Source of the DNA: JAGQZY01 sp964588335
Lineage (GTDB): Bacteria > Bdellovibrionota > Bdellovibrionia > Bdellovibrionales > JAGQZY01
NCBI GenBank assembly: GCA_964588335.1
Contig: CAZPOV010000001.1
Coordinates: forward strand, 124,001 to 188,000
Reading direction: 5' to 3'
Length of the DNA: 64,000 bases
Shown: positions 41,985 through 51,067 of the stretch, in pieces
Numbering within the stretch: the stretch's first letter is position 1
Layout of the letters: every line of letters begins with the position of its first letter
Notes under the pieces: generated by a model
The model's database searches: none
The model's input: only the letters and a program-made list of their open reading frames with translations
What the model was told of the DNA's origin: nothing
Translations under genes and position numbers: made by a program

Positions 41985-42707
41985 ATGATTTCTTTATCCC
42001 ATGTATACAAAACATTTGTCGCTAATCAGCACGTACTTCAGAACCTTCAATTAGAAGTTCAAAAAGGCGAGATGTTGTTCTTAATGGGCCCAAGTGGTGC
42101 AGGAAAAACAACATTGTTTAAAATAATGACAGGTTTCGAAAAAGTCTCTTCGGGATCGGTGACGATCAATAATTTTGAAATCAATGAATTGAGCAGTCGA
42201 CAGATGGCACTCTTTCGTCGCTCGATCGGTGTTGTGTTTCAGGACTTCCGTTTGCTTAATGATCGAACGGTTTTTGAGAACGTGGCCCTGCCATTGCAGA
42301 TTTTAAAGCTTAATAAGTGGGAGACTCTTGAAAAAGTCGAGTCGATTTTAGGTCGAGTGGGATTGTCTAAAAAAATGAATGAAAACCCTGAACATTTATC
42401 GGGCGGAGAAAAACAACGGGTCGCGATTGCCCGTGCCATGGTGCATAGTCCGAAACTCATCATCGCTGATGAGCCAACTGGAAATTTGGATTGGAAGTTG
42501 AGTGGTGAAATTATGCAATTGTTTCGTGAGGCCAACCAGAACGGCACCACAATGATCATTGCGACTCACGATCAAGAGTTGGTTAAAAGAGAAGTTAAAA
42601 AAAGAGTCGTTAAAATTGAATCCGGAAAAGTCTACGAAGATGGGGGGAAGCAGCCATGTGGTCAATTTTTTGCACCATTAAGCGAAGCTGGTCTCAGCAT
42701 TTTGTAG
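41985..42707 (+). CDS. ftsE: Cell-division ABC ATPase FtsE
   Basis: The protein has 240 residues from the ATG at 41985 (MISLSHVYKTF, matching FtsE N-termini); an in-frame TTG lies at 41964. Walker A is GPSGAGKTTL, the Q-loop is VVFQDFRLL, the signature is LSGGEKQRVAIARAM and Walker B is LIIADEPTGNLD. With FtsX it forms a transporter-like complex that activates peptidoglycan hydrolases at the septum. It overlaps ftsX by 52 bases. The tail after residue 210 is longer than in E. coli FtsE. Confidence 0.94.
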   Translation: MISLSHVYKTFVANQHVLQNLQLEVQKGEMLFLMGPSGAGKTTLFKIMTGFEKVSSGSVTINNFEINELSSRQMALFRRSIGVVFQDFRLLNDRTVFENVALPLQILKLNKWETLEKVESILGRVGLSKKMNENPEHLSGGEKQRVAIARAMVHSPKLIIADEPTGNLDWKLSGEIMQLFREANQNGTTMIIATHDQELVKREVKKRVVKIESGKVYEDGGKQPCGQFFAPLSEAGLSIL

Positions 42708-43591
42708 AGCAGTTTTCAGCTTTTATCATACTTTTGATGTCCTATACGGCACTTCTGTTCATCGCTTTGGCATTAACCAATGTTCAAAACATGTTTGAAA
42801 TGTGGGGACAGGTGAATCAAGTGACTGTGTATCTGGATCCTGGGATCAAGCAGCAAGACAAGACTGATATAATGAAATCCTTGGATGGTAATCCTATGGT
42901 GAACTCTTATCAAGAAGTTAGCTCCTCTGAATCGGCAAAGAATTTTGAAAAACGATTTTCAAAAGTCACATCACAAAAAATTGATGCCAAAGAGGTCGCC
43001 CAGTTTTTTCCAAGTTATTTCATAGTCAACCTGAACCAAGCCATGGCTTACAGTTCCGGCGGCACCGCTCTCGATGATTTTGCGTTGCAGTTGAAAAATG
43101 GATTCGAAGCTATTAAGAACGTCAGTTACGGTAAGTCGTGGTTGCGGCGTTATGTTGGTGTCCTTTCGGCTATTCATTGGATTGGCTGGTTTTTAATTTT
43201 TTCTTTTCTGATAGCATCGGTGATTGTTTCCTCAAGCGTTATCAAAACGATTCTTTTTTCCAGACGAGATGAAATTGAAATATTAGAATTTGTAGGTGCC
43301 GATGATGCCACGATTTACTTGCCACAAATTTTAAACACCATGATTCTAGCCAGCGTTGCATTTATCAGTGCCTTGGGTGTTAATTACGGTATCTATCGAC
43401 AATTGAAATCCTCATCAGTATCGATGATTGATACCTCGATTCAAAACCAATTGACCTTTATTGCTCCTGGCCTATTTTTACTAATTGCTTTGCTAGCCAT
43501 TGTCTCGGTAGCTATTTACTCGGTGATGACGATCTTTAATCTTCTCCCCCGCAGGAAGAAGGCACTGTTGGTCAGTGAGGTCATACGTTGA
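42656..43591 (+). CDS. ftsX: Cell-division protein FtsX
   Basis: The protein has 311 residues. One N-terminal membrane span (about 20-42) is followed by a periplasmic domain (about 45-165) of the FtsX type (VTVYLDPGIKQQD). Three further spans lie near 175-200, 225-250 and 270-290, with the typical FSRRDEIEILEFVGADD segment. The periplasmic domain recruits EnvC-like activators. It ends within the TTG start of the EnvC-like gene, and a GGGGGGAAG site lies before its ATG. Confidence 0.94.
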   Translation: MWSIFCTIKRSWSQHFVEQFSAFIILLMSYTALLFIALALTNVQNMFEMWGQVNQVTVYLDPGIKQQDKTDIMKSLDGNPMVNSYQEVSSSESAKNFEKRFSKVTSQKIDAKEVAQFFPSYFIVNLNQAMAYSSGGTALDDFALQLKNGFEAIKNVSYGKSWLRRYVGVLSAIHWIGWFLIFSFLIASVIVSSSVIKTILFSRRDEIEILEFVGADDATIYLPQILNTMILASVAFISALGVNYGIYRQLKSSSVSMIDTSIQNQLTFIAPGLFLLIALLAIVSVAIYSVMTIFNLLPRRKKALLVSEVIR

Positions 43592-44718
43592 GGCTTTTAA
43601 TCATAATCTTTGTATTTTCATCCAGTTGTTTGGCCGTAGCGGAAGAGGACGTTTTTGATCTTGCCGCTAAATACAATGCCGCCAAAAAGGACGTGAGTTT
43701 GCTAGAAACTCGCAAAAGAGAAGTTCTTTCTGAAATCTACAGCATCGAGAAAGAGACAAACAAGCTTGTGTTGCAAAAAACCGAACTGGATGAAGAAAAA
43801 CTGAACCTTGACGGCAAGTTAGCAAATGTTTCGAAAAGAATTGTAGAGATAGAAAGAAAAGTCAGTTCGATGATTCCTGATCTTGTTGATCGCTTGGCAT
43901 TTACTGATCAAATCAGTGGTTTGCCGTGGATCTACACGATCATGACAGCACAGAGCCTTAATGACTTAGACAACACCTATGAAACAGCCCGCTATATTAA
44001 TGAGCAGCAGGGCGAAAAGGTTGTTGAGTTTGTGCGACTAACAAATTCTCTAAAAACTCAAAAAGCTGAGCTGAAAAAGACCGCGCTGAAAATTGTTAAT
44101 CTACAAAAAGATTTAAAAGGTAAAGAACGACTGATTGAAAACAATCAAAAAAATAAAAAGAAATTTCTTAAAAATCTAGAAAGACGTTTGGCGGCGGAGA
44201 AAACAAATCTTAAAAAGATTAAAGGGAAAGGCAAAAAGGCTTTGGAGAATTCTTTTTTCAAAGACTTGCATTTACTTTTTGGATCGCGTTTTTTCGACCA
44301 AAAGGGTGAACTCCCGCAGCCTATCGAGGCGCCCTTGGCCCACGAGTATGGTCTGAACAAGGGCTTGCTTCCGGATCGGATTCAGTTGGTCCACAAAGGG
44401 CATTTTTATCGCACCCGTGGTCAGCAAGATGCGAAATCCGTGTCTGCTGGCCGTGTTCGCTTTGTTGGTGCTGCCAAAGGCTATGGACAGGTTGTTTTAA
44501 TCGACCACGGAAGTCGGTACTATAGTACCTACGCTAACCTTGCCTCGGTGGCTGTTAAATCCAATCAAGAAGTCAAACAAGGAGAGGTGATCGGTTCGAC
44601 CGGTTTTGATCACCTCCAGTTCGGTACCGGTCTTTATTTTGAAATTCGACATTTTTCGCAACCCCAAAACCCGGATTCCTGGCTGAAGAAGCCCAATGAA
44701 CATCTGGCAAACTTATAA
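43588..44718 (+). CDS. EnvC-like murein hydrolase activator
   Basis: The protein has 376 residues and starts with TTG inside the ftsX stop. A signal peptide (residues 1-18) is followed by two long coiled-coil stretches (about 30-110 and 145-220) and a C-terminal LytM/M23 domain (about 255-376). The zinc-site segment reads LYFEIRH where active M23 enzymes have HLHFEIR, and the early HxxxD motif is missing. E. coli EnvC also has LYFEIR and is not itself an enzyme but an activator of AmiA/AmiB. It likely works with FtsEX to open the amidase at the septum or, in a predator, during cell-wall remodelling. Confidence 0.9.
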   Translation: MRLLIIIFVFSSSCLAVAEEDVFDLAAKYNAAKKDVSLLETRKREVLSEIYSIEKETNKLVLQKTELDEEKLNLDGKLANVSKRIVEIERKVSSMIPDLVDRLAFTDQISGLPWIYTIMTAQSLNDLDNTYETARYINEQQGEKVVEFVRLTNSLKTQKAELKKTALKIVNLQKDLKGKERLIENNQKNKKKFLKNLERRLAAEKTNLKKIKGKGKKALENSFFKDLHLLFGSRFFDQKGELPQPIEAPLAHEYGLNKGLLPDRIQLVHKGHFYRTRGQQDAKSVSAGRVRFVGAAKGYGQVVLIDHGSRYYSTYANLASVAVKSNQEVKQGEVIGSTGFDHLQFGTGLYFEIRHFSQPQNPDSWLKKPNEHLANL

Positions 44719-44729
44719 CGAAGGTGACT

Positions 44730-46073
44730 ATGAAAACTTCTACTCGACGCTTTATTTCTTCCGCAGCTATCGTGACCGTATTGATCGTCGGATCATTACA
44801 GTTTGGTTCGTCGGCCTTTGCAAAATCAAAAGATCATTATTTAAATCTACAGTTATTTGCGAAAGTGTTAAATTTAGTTCAAAAATACTATGTTGAAGAG
44901 GTTGATACAAAAAAACTAATATACGGTGGTATTAAAGGGATGTTGCAGGAGCTCGATCCTCACACCAACTTTCTTCCGCCCGACATCTATGAAGAATTCG
45001 AAAATGAAACCAGCGGAAAATTTGGTGGCCTGGGAATTGAGATCACGGTTCAGGATGGAATTTTAACCATTATCTCGCCAATTGAGGACACCCCAGCTTG
45101 GGAGGCTGGATTGAAATCGGGTGATAAGATTGTCAGTATCGATGGAAATTCCACCAAGGGTCTCAGTCTCGCCGAGTCGGCTCAGATGATGCGTGGAGAT
45201 AAGGGCTCTACAATTGTTTTGGGTATTGCACGAGAAGGGGTAAAAGGCAAAAAAGACTATTCAATTAAGCGTGGAACCATAAAAATCAAGTCGGTGAAGT
45301 ACACAGATCTTGGTAATGGCTACAACTACATTCGGTTAACAAGTTTTATTGAAAACTCATCACGAGATATTCAAAAAGTATTAAAGCAAATGGCCGCCAA
45401 AAAAGACCAAAAAATCAAAGGTTTGATTTTGGATTTACGACGCAATCCTGGAGGACTTTTAGACCAAGCCGTAAAGATAAGTGATTTGTTTTTGGACAAA
45501 GGAACAATTGTTAGCACCATCGGACGAGACAAGGAAAATAAAAAGGTGGTGACCGCCTCTGAGGCTGGATCTTATACTGATTTTCCGATTGTCATCTTGA
45601 TTAACGAGTATTCAGCCAGTGCGAGTGAAATCGTCGCCGGGGCTCTTAAAGATAATAAAAGAGCGTTGGTCATGGGTAAGCGAAGTTTTGGAAAAGGGTC
45701 GGTGCAGTCGGTTGTAAAAATGGGTGACGGATCGGGTTTAAAGATGACTGTGGCCCGTTACTACACACCCAGCGGAGTTTCGATTCAAGCCGAAGGCATC
45801 ACCCCAGATGTCAAAATTGATGAAGTTGATAGCGAAGCCTTCCAAAAAGCGATTATCAATCGAAAGGTCAAGCGAGAGGCTGATATCGATGGTCACTTGA
45901 TTTCTGAAAACAAACCTGAAAAGAAGGAGTCCACGGGCGGCAGTCTTTTCAATTGGTGGGAAAAATCGAATAAGAAAGCCACGGAAAACACCAAGGAGAC
46001 ATTATTGAATGATTTTCAGGTGTTACAAGCTTACAATTACCTCAAAGCTTACAAAGTGATGAAGGGGATCTAA
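44730..46073 (+). CDS. C-terminal processing peptidase (S41)
   Basis: The protein has about 447 residues. A signal peptide (about 1-31) leads to a helical domain and a PDZ domain (about 95-170; GGLGIEITVQDGILTI). The S41 peptidase core follows (about 190-370) with the catalytic Ser in INEYSASASEIVAGAL and Lys in GKRSFGKGSVQS. The Lys/Glu-rich tail includes KKESTGGSLFNWWEKS. The start is ATG at 44730 with AAGG six bases upstream; a GTG at 44724 is less likely. It follows the EnvC-like gene by 11 bases, so it is part of the ftsEX run. Confidence 0.93.
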   Translation: MKTSTRRFISSAAIVTVLIVGSLQFGSSAFAKSKDHYLNLQLFAKVLNLVQKYYVEEVDTKKLIYGGIKGMLQELDPHTNFLPPDIYEEFENETSGKFGGLGIEITVQDGILTIISPIEDTPAWEAGLKSGDKIVSIDGNSTKGLSLAESAQMMRGDKGSTIVLGIAREGVKGKKDYSIKRGTIKIKSVKYTDLGNGYNYIRLTSFIENSSRDIQKVLKQMAAKKDQKIKGLILDLRRNPGGLLDQAVKISDLFLDKGTIVSTIGRDKENKKVVTASEAGSYTDFPIVILINEYSASASEIVAGALKDNKRALVMGKRSFGKGSVQSVVKMGDGSGLKMTVARYYTPSGVSIQAEGITPDVKIDEVDSEAFQKAIINRKVKREADIDGHLISENKPEKKESTGGSLFNWWEKSNKKATENTKETLLNDFQVLQAYNYLKAYKVMKGI

Positions 46074-46159
46074 AAGTCCCCTAGACCTTCGTCATAACTC
46101 CGTTCATTAAGTCTATGACCAGCAAAGCCCCGGTAGTAGGCTTTTAGAGCGGAGGTCTT

Positions 46160-46534
46160 ATGATCAAATTATTAATAACAATGCTAGCGATGATTGCAGC
46201 ACAACCTGCTTTTGCGGTTGGCCACAAACTGGAAATTGATTCGAAAGTCTTTTTTGCTGGTAAAAAGGTTGCCGCGCCTCGGATCATCACCAACTCAGGT
46301 GTTAAAGCCAAGGTTTTAATGAGTGATCAAAAAAACAATCGCGAATACGACTTAGAAGTTCTGCCTGTAAGCGCTGGGGGTAAGACAGTCGACCTTCTGT
46401 ACAGTCTGGCGGTGCGGGAAGATAATAATGAAACAATCACTCGGGGTGAGGTGGTTTTAGATAGTAATAAAAATGCCCGCATCCTTATCGACCACGGGCG
46501 TATTCAAATTCATCTTAAGATCAAAAAATCTTAA
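46160..46534 (+). CDS. Small periplasmic protein of unknown function
   Basis: The protein has 124 residues. A signal peptide (1-19, ending PAFA) is followed by a beta-rich domain with no cysteine. A GGAGG site lies five bases before the ATG. A short hairpin AAAGCC / GGCTTT lies just upstream (46124-46144). No family is recognised. Its stop codon shares bases with the stop of the convergent trigger factor gene. Confidence 0.72.
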   Translation: MIKLLITMLAMIAAQPAFAVGHKLEIDSKVFFAGKKVAAPRIITNSGVKAKVLMSDQKNNREYDLEVLPVSAGGKTVDLLYSLAVREDNNETITRGEVVLDSNKNARILIDHGRIQIHLKIKKS

Positions 46535-47859
46535 TTAGACTCTTCGCTATTGTTCTCTTCAGCCAATTCCTCGGCAGGAACTTCTGTTACTTTAGCTTTT
46601 TCGAGCAAGTGCTTGAAGACTTTATCTTCAGTGACTTGGAATTCCAGGTTCGCTGATTGTTGTCCTTGCTGATAAAACTCTTTCACCTTTGAAAGGTCCA
46701 ATCCGGTTTGGTCAGCAAACTCTTGCAGCTTTGCTTCCACATCTTCTGGCTTTGCATTCAGGTCATTCTCTTTAGCAATCTTTTGAATTAAGAGGGCCGA
46801 GCGAACCATAAAATCGGCAGTTTCTGAAAAGTCTTGATTCCATTTGTCTTCGTACTGGGCGAATTCTTCGGGGCCAATGCCTTGTCCTTGCATACGCTTT
46901 TTAAAATCATCAACCAAAGCGCCCCGTTGTTCTTTGATTAGAGTTTCAGGAACCTCAAAAGGGTTGGCGGCGACTAAGGCCTTGAAAAGACGATTTTTTA
47001 GCTCAGACTCAGCTCTCTTTTCTTCCCCTTCAACGATGTCTTTTTTCAATTGGGCTTTAAACTCTTCAACCGTGTTCTGTTCACCTAAAGATTTAACAAA
47101 CTCATCATTGAGCTCCGGTTTGTTCTTTTCCTTAATTTTGTTGAGAGTGACTTCGAATGTGACAGGCTTTCCTTTTAAATGCTCGACGTGATAATCATCA
47201 GGAAAAGCAATGGTGATCGATTTAGACTCTTGAGGCTTCATTCCAATCAATCCCTGCTCAAAGCCAGGGATGAAAGAATCGGACCCAATCTCAAGAACAT
47301 GTCCTTGGGCGGCTCCGTTTTCCAAAGGCTCGCCATCGATAAAGCCCTTAAAGTCAATATCGGCAAAATCGCCATTTTTCAGATCACGAATCAGCACAAC
47401 ATCTTCTAATTTGGCCTGGTTCTCTAGAATTTGTTCAATATTCTTATCAACCTGGTCATCAGTGATCTCGATCTTTTCTTTTTTCACTTCAAGGTTGTCG
47501 GTTTGTGACAGCTCGATTTCAGGTTGCACTTCAAATTTGGCGGTAAACGAAAACTCTTGGCCTTCTTCAGGATTTTGAAAATCAATATCGGGCATACCCA
47601 CTGGCATTAAATCGTGCTCCTTGAGAGCCTGAAAGTAGAAGGTTTGAACCAAGTTCTGAGCCACGTCGCCTTTGATCTTGTCGGAATAAAGGCTGCGAAT
47701 AGTGGCGATCGGTGTCTTGCCCTTGCGGAAGCCTTTCACCTCGACGCTTTTTTGTAAGTATTTGAAAGCATTGATAAATTCGTTATCAACCTTTTCGGCT
47801 GGGATTTGCACATTCATCTTTCGTTCAAGATTCGAAAGATTCTCGATCTCTGTTTTCAT
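46531..47859 (-). CDS. tig: Trigger factor chaperone
   Basis: The protein has 442 residues. It binds ribosomes and folds nascent chains. The N-terminal ribosome-binding domain (1-115) has the signature VKGFRKGKTP (about 40-50), a PPIase FKBP-like domain (about 160-240) follows, and a helical C-terminal domain (about 250-430) completes the protein. A well-spaced promoter lies upstream. Its stop overlaps the stop of the plus-strand gene by four bases, without a separate terminator. Confidence 0.96.
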   Translation of the reverse strand: MKTEIENLSNLERKMNVQIPAEKVDNEFINAFKYLQKSVEVKGFRKGKTPIATIRSLYSDKIKGDVAQNLVQTFYFQALKEHDLMPVGMPDIDFQNPEEGQEFSFTAKFEVQPEIELSQTDNLEVKKEKIEITDDQVDKNIEQILENQAKLEDVVLIRDLKNGDFADIDFKGFIDGEPLENGAAQGHVLEIGSDSFIPGFEQGLIGMKPQESKSITIAFPDDYHVEHLKGKPVTFEVTLNKIKEKNKPELNDEFVKSLGEQNTVEEFKAQLKKDIVEGEEKRAESELKNRLFKALVAANPFEVPETLIKEQRGALVDDFKKRMQGQGIGPEEFAQYEDKWNQDFSETADFMVRSALLIQKIAKENDLNAKPEDVEAKLQEFADQTGLDLSKVKEFYQQGQQSANLEFQVTEDKVFKHLLEKAKVTEVPAEELAEENNSEESN

Positions 47860-47886
47860 ATAACTCGCTCCGTTAAAATTCAGTGG

Positions 47887-47915
47887 AATATAGGGTAAGA
47901 CGTGCTTAAAATCAA
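47887..47915 (-). promoter_or_regulatory. Sigma70-type promoter of tig
   Basis: On the minus strand: TTGATT (47910-47915), a 17-base spacer, then TATATT (47887-47892). Transcription would start about 20 bases before the ATG, leaving room for the CGGAG site. Seen directly; activity inferred. Confidence 0.65.
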
Positions 47916-47976
47916 GGAATTCAGGAATATCTAAGCTATGGAAAATCCTAAAAAATTCCGCTAAAAGAGAGATGTT

Positions 47977-48831
47977 TTGTTGGAAACCAAAGAGCTTGTT
48001 TTTGTAAGTGGGAAAGGTGGCACGGGTAAGAGCACGGTCGCCACCCTTCTGGCCCGTGATCTCTCTCAGAGAGGTCGGAGCGTCTTATTGGTCGAGCTCG
48101 CTGAGCAGAGCTCGGTGCAAGCGCTTTTGCAAAGTGAAAAAAAACCCCATTATCAGCCCCAAGCCAGCGGTTTTGGATTTGATTGGTGTCGACTGCAAGG
48201 GCGAGACTGCTTGGTGGAATATGTTAGCTCTTTCACTCGCTTAGAAAGCGTGACCCAAAAATTTTTCGACTCGGCTCTGTTGAAAACATTAGTGAATGTG
48301 GCGCCGGGGCTTAACGACTTGTCAATATTGGGAAAGTTAACCAGTCGAATTCGTAAGCACGGCCCGGCTTTTAACTACGATCACATCGTTGTCGATGCTC
48401 CCAGCACGGGGAGTTTCATGTCGTTGATCAATGCTCCGGTGACCTTGGGAAAAAGTGTCGCACGCGGTCCTTTACACAGTCAGAGCATGGGAATCGACGA
48501 AGTCTTGAAAAACCCCAAGCACACGCAATTTTTTTTCGTCAGTTTGTACGAGGAGTTGCCAATGGACGAGCTAGAAGACACCATTGCAGAGTTCCAAGAT
48601 GAATTCGGAGAGCAAATTCGAATTGTCATGAATAAGGCCCTCGATGTTGCAAAGCCAGCCGAAAGCAAAAGCTCTTGGAGTCATTTTTTACAAAGAAAAA
48701 TGCAAGAGGAGAACCGGCAAGGCAGGCGCGCTCAAGAGCTATGGCCGAAGGGCTTTCAGCTCAATCTATTCACGGACCCCTTCAAAGACTATATTCATAA
48801 TCACTCAGGGGAGGCCTTACGACCCCTTTAG
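47977..48831 (+). CDS. ArsA/Get3-like ATPase, first copy
   Basis: The protein has 284 residues, starting with TTG (tandem TTGs; an AGAGAGAT site lies upstream). The deviant Walker A is SGKGGTGKS (residues 11-19), typical of ArsA/Get3/MinD ATPases, with a switch segment VDAPSTGSF. It has no membrane segment. The C-terminal part lacks the transmembrane-domain binding insert of eukaryotic Get3, as far as can be seen. The stop is TAG at 48829-48831. The second ATPase frame overlaps it in a -1 register. Family assignment is firm; arsenite or tail-anchored protein targeting is not shown. Confidence 0.85.
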   Translation: MLETKELVFVSGKGGTGKSTVATLLARDLSQRGRSVLLVELAEQSSVQALLQSEKKPHYQPQASGFGFDWCRLQGRDCLVEYVSSFTRLESVTQKFFDSALLKTLVNVAPGLNDLSILGKLTSRIRKHGPAFNYDHIVVDAPSTGSFMSLINAPVTLGKSVARGPLHSQSMGIDEVLKNPKHTQFFFVSLYEELPMDELEDTIAEFQDEFGEQIRIVMNKALDVAKPAESKSSWSHFLQRKMQEENRQGRRAQELWPKGFQLNLFTDPFKDYIHNHSGEALRPL

Positions 48832-48839
48832 AGACTTTA

Positions 48840-49883
48840 ATTCAAAACAAAAAATTACTGACCTTTGTTGGCACTGGTGGTGTGGGCAAGACCTCACTGT
48901 CGTTGGTAGTGGCGATTCAAGCCGCAAAGATGGGGCGGCGAGTGGCGGCGATCACTGTTGATCCGTCGCGCCGACTCTCGAGTTTGTTAGGGCTTGAGGC
49001 TTCGGAAAACCAATCCAAATCAGTACGCTGGAGTTCTGTCGATCAACCGGTCGATGTGTTCTATATCGAGCCTAGCGAGGTTTTTCAGGGTTTTGTAAAA
49101 GACAACATGAAGGCGGAATTTTTTGACAAAATACAGAGAAATGGCATTTATCGCCAGGTCTCACAAAACCTTCGCGAGACCCACAATTTTGCAGCTCTTT
49201 ATAAAACCGAGAAAATCATTTCCAGTGGGCAATATGATTTTGTAGTCTTGGATACGCCGCCTTGCCACCAGGTCGTCGACTTTTTTGAATCTCCAGCACG
49301 GTTGCAGCGTTTTTTCTCGGCGACAGTTGTTTCGGACAAAAAAGGCTGGCTCAGTTGGGTGCAAGAAAAAGGCCTGCAAATCGCTGAAAAATTTCTGAAA
49401 ACAATGGTGGGAGACGAATTCGTTAGTGAGATGGATCACTTCTTTCGTTTGGTCGGTGATATTAAATCGCAAATCGATCAGACCTCTGAGGGTTTTATCT
49501 CACACATGCAAAGCTCAGATTCTTCCCTGCAATTGGTTTTTCCTCCGGCCCGAGACAAGATTCAGGACGCTCTATTTTTGAATAAAGAAATTTCCGATAA
49601 TAAATTTAATGTCGATAGCTTTGTCCTTAACCGCGCCTTCCCGGTGGGCCTCGACTTTAGTGAAGAGGTTGCCTTGCCCGAAGACGGCAGAGAAAAGAAC
49701 TTATATGATTATTACAGGGGTCAGAAACAAAGGAGTGAAGAGATATTAAAAGATTTTCGCTCAAAACAGATTAATTCTGATGCCCAGTTTGTGAGGCTTC
49801 CCGAGCTCCATCAGCCGATGGAGACCATGGAAGACGTACTGAGTTTTTCGGAAAAAGTAAACGCTCATTGGGAGGTTTTGTGA
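48840..49883 (+). CDS. ArsA/Get3-like ATPase, second copy with no ordinary start codon
   Basis: From the P-loop LTFVGTGGVGKTSLS onward this is a second ArsA-like ATPase of about 345 residues, with the switch segment LDTPPCHQVVDFF and a C-terminal helical part. The frame is open from 48801. Between that and the P-loop there is no ATG, GTG or TTG; the only GTG (48882) lies inside the P-loop itself. Candidate starts are ATT at 48840, CTG at 48858 or ACG at 48819, just after an AGGGGAGG site. Coordinates here use the ATT. Alternatively it is the second half of a fusion with the first copy by frameshift. The gene itself is certain; the start is not. Confidence 0.75.
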   Translation: MQNKKLLTFVGTGGVGKTSLSLVVAIQAAKMGRRVAAITVDPSRRLSSLLGLEASENQSKSVRWSSVDQPVDVFYIEPSEVFQGFVKDNMKAEFFDKIQRNGIYRQVSQNLRETHNFAALYKTEKIISSGQYDFVVLDTPPCHQVVDFFESPARLQRFFSATVVSDKKGWLSWVQEKGLQIAEKFLKTMVGDEFVSEMDHFFRLVGDIKSQIDQTSEGFISHMQSSDSSLQLVFPPARDKIQDALFLNKEISDNKFNVDSFVLNRAFPVGLDFSEEVALPEDGREKNLYDYYRGQKQRSEEILKDFRSKQINSDAQFVRLPELHQPMETMEDVLSFSEKVNAHWEVL

Positions 49884-51067
49884 GTTCACGGATTGCATCA
49901 CTGTTGCTCACTCTGGTTTTTTACTTTCTGACCAGCTGCACTTCACCCCCCAAGCCCGTTACCAAATCGCCGTTGGATTATCCACCAGAACTGGAGGCGG
50001 TTCATGACTTAATCGTGAAAAGAAAAACGGCAGATGCTCGCCTGAAAATCGGTGATTATCTTAATAAAGCCGAGAACATTCACTGGTATGGTCACGCCTA
50101 TTTTTTGAAAGGGTTTTTGTACGAGTTGGACGAAGATTATGGCAATGCCATAAAGTTCTATCGTTCGGCCATTCAACATGGCTCACAGTATGAAAGCCGC
50201 GTCGAGGCTAAAGCTCTCTATAATTTGTCGTTTGTTTACGAGAAAATAGATGAGAGAGATCGTCTGCTCGTTACCTTGATTGATCTTATGAAGCGTCGAG
50301 AGTATTTCGATGTTCTTACTGGTCAGGTTGAAATTCCGGCGCGTTTGGCCGCCACTTATGCCTCGCAAGGTCGGATGAAAGAGGCGTTGATCTTTCACCG
50401 CGAAGCTCGGCAGAACTTTAAAGATATGGTTCGCAACCAAAAATTCAGAGCCCAGAAAAGTGAAATTAGCAAAGCTCTTTATTACTTGGGGTTGGCCACC
50501 TATGACCAGAACAACGAGGCCTTCGCAGACTTAGTTAAAAAATTAGAGGCGGGTCAGAAATATTTCCTAGCATCCGCTGAAGCCTCTGACAGCACATGGT
50601 CTGAAAAATCTGTGACCCGACTTAAAGCCTTGTATGATAAGGCTTGGGGACAAGTTTTAGAATTCCAACCGAAAGGGTTCGATCACGATCCACAGGCTAA
50701 GAAAAAACAACAGCATCGCCGTCAGCTGGTGATGGCATCCTCTCTTTATGATCTTATGTTCCTGTTGCGTGCCGAGGAATTTCCAATGAGTGATGTGAAT
50801 CTGCGGTCAAAAGCCATTATGGACAACACTCAAGCCTGGATTGATCGCATTGAAAAATTTGCCATTGGCCTAAGTGTGGGTCCTGAAACCATCCGCAGTC
50901 AAAAAATAAAAAACAAGCGCCTCGCCCGCTATGTGGAAGAAGAACAGCAGCCTGTCAAAATCAATAAAGAGCAAGCCAGTCAGAAGAAGGCTTCCTCTCC
51001 CCAGTCCAATGACCACAAACAGGAATTGCCTGCTAAGGGTGATATAGGTAAAGATCCCAATCTATGA
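49880..51067 (+). CDS. TPR-like lipoprotein
   Basis: The protein has about 395 residues, starting with GTG at 49880 (GTGA overlap, GGGAGG four bases upstream). The lipobox is YFLTSC. Tetratricopeptide-like helices cover about 30-330, including HAYFLKGFLYELDEDYGNA and ALYNLSFVYEKI. The C-terminal 60 residues are a charged Gln/Lys-rich tail. It lies directly downstream of the ATPase pair and upstream of the EI24 gene, all with overlapping stop and start codons. It may scaffold an envelope complex; no partner is identified. Confidence 0.78.
   Translation: MSSRIASLLLTLVFYFLTSCTSPPKPVTKSPLDYPPELEAVHDLIVKRKTADARLKIGDYLNKAENIHWYGHAYFLKGFLYELDEDYGNAIKFYRSAIQHGSQYESRVEAKALYNLSFVYEKIDERDRLLVTLIDLMKRREYFDVLTGQVEIPARLAATYASQGRMKEALIFHREARQNFKDMVRNQKFRAQKSEISKALYYLGLATYDQNNEAFADLVKKLEAGQKYFLASAEASDSTWSEKSVTRLKALYDKAWGQVLEFQPKGFDHDPQAKKKQQHRRQLVMASSLYDLMFLLRAEEFPMSDVNLRSKAIMDNTQAWIDRIEKFAIGLSVGPETIRSQKIKNKRLARYVEEEQQPVKINKEQASQKKASSPQSNDHKQELPAKGDIGKDPNL

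Noticed and set aside
43588..44718. EnvC-like protein as an active M23 endopeptidase
   Set aside because: The zinc-binding histidines are missing (LYFEIR, no HxxxD), as in E. coli EnvC.
47977..49883. An arsenic resistance operon
   Set aside because: No arsB, arsR or arsC is nearby. The ArsA-like fold is shared by many other targeting ATPases.
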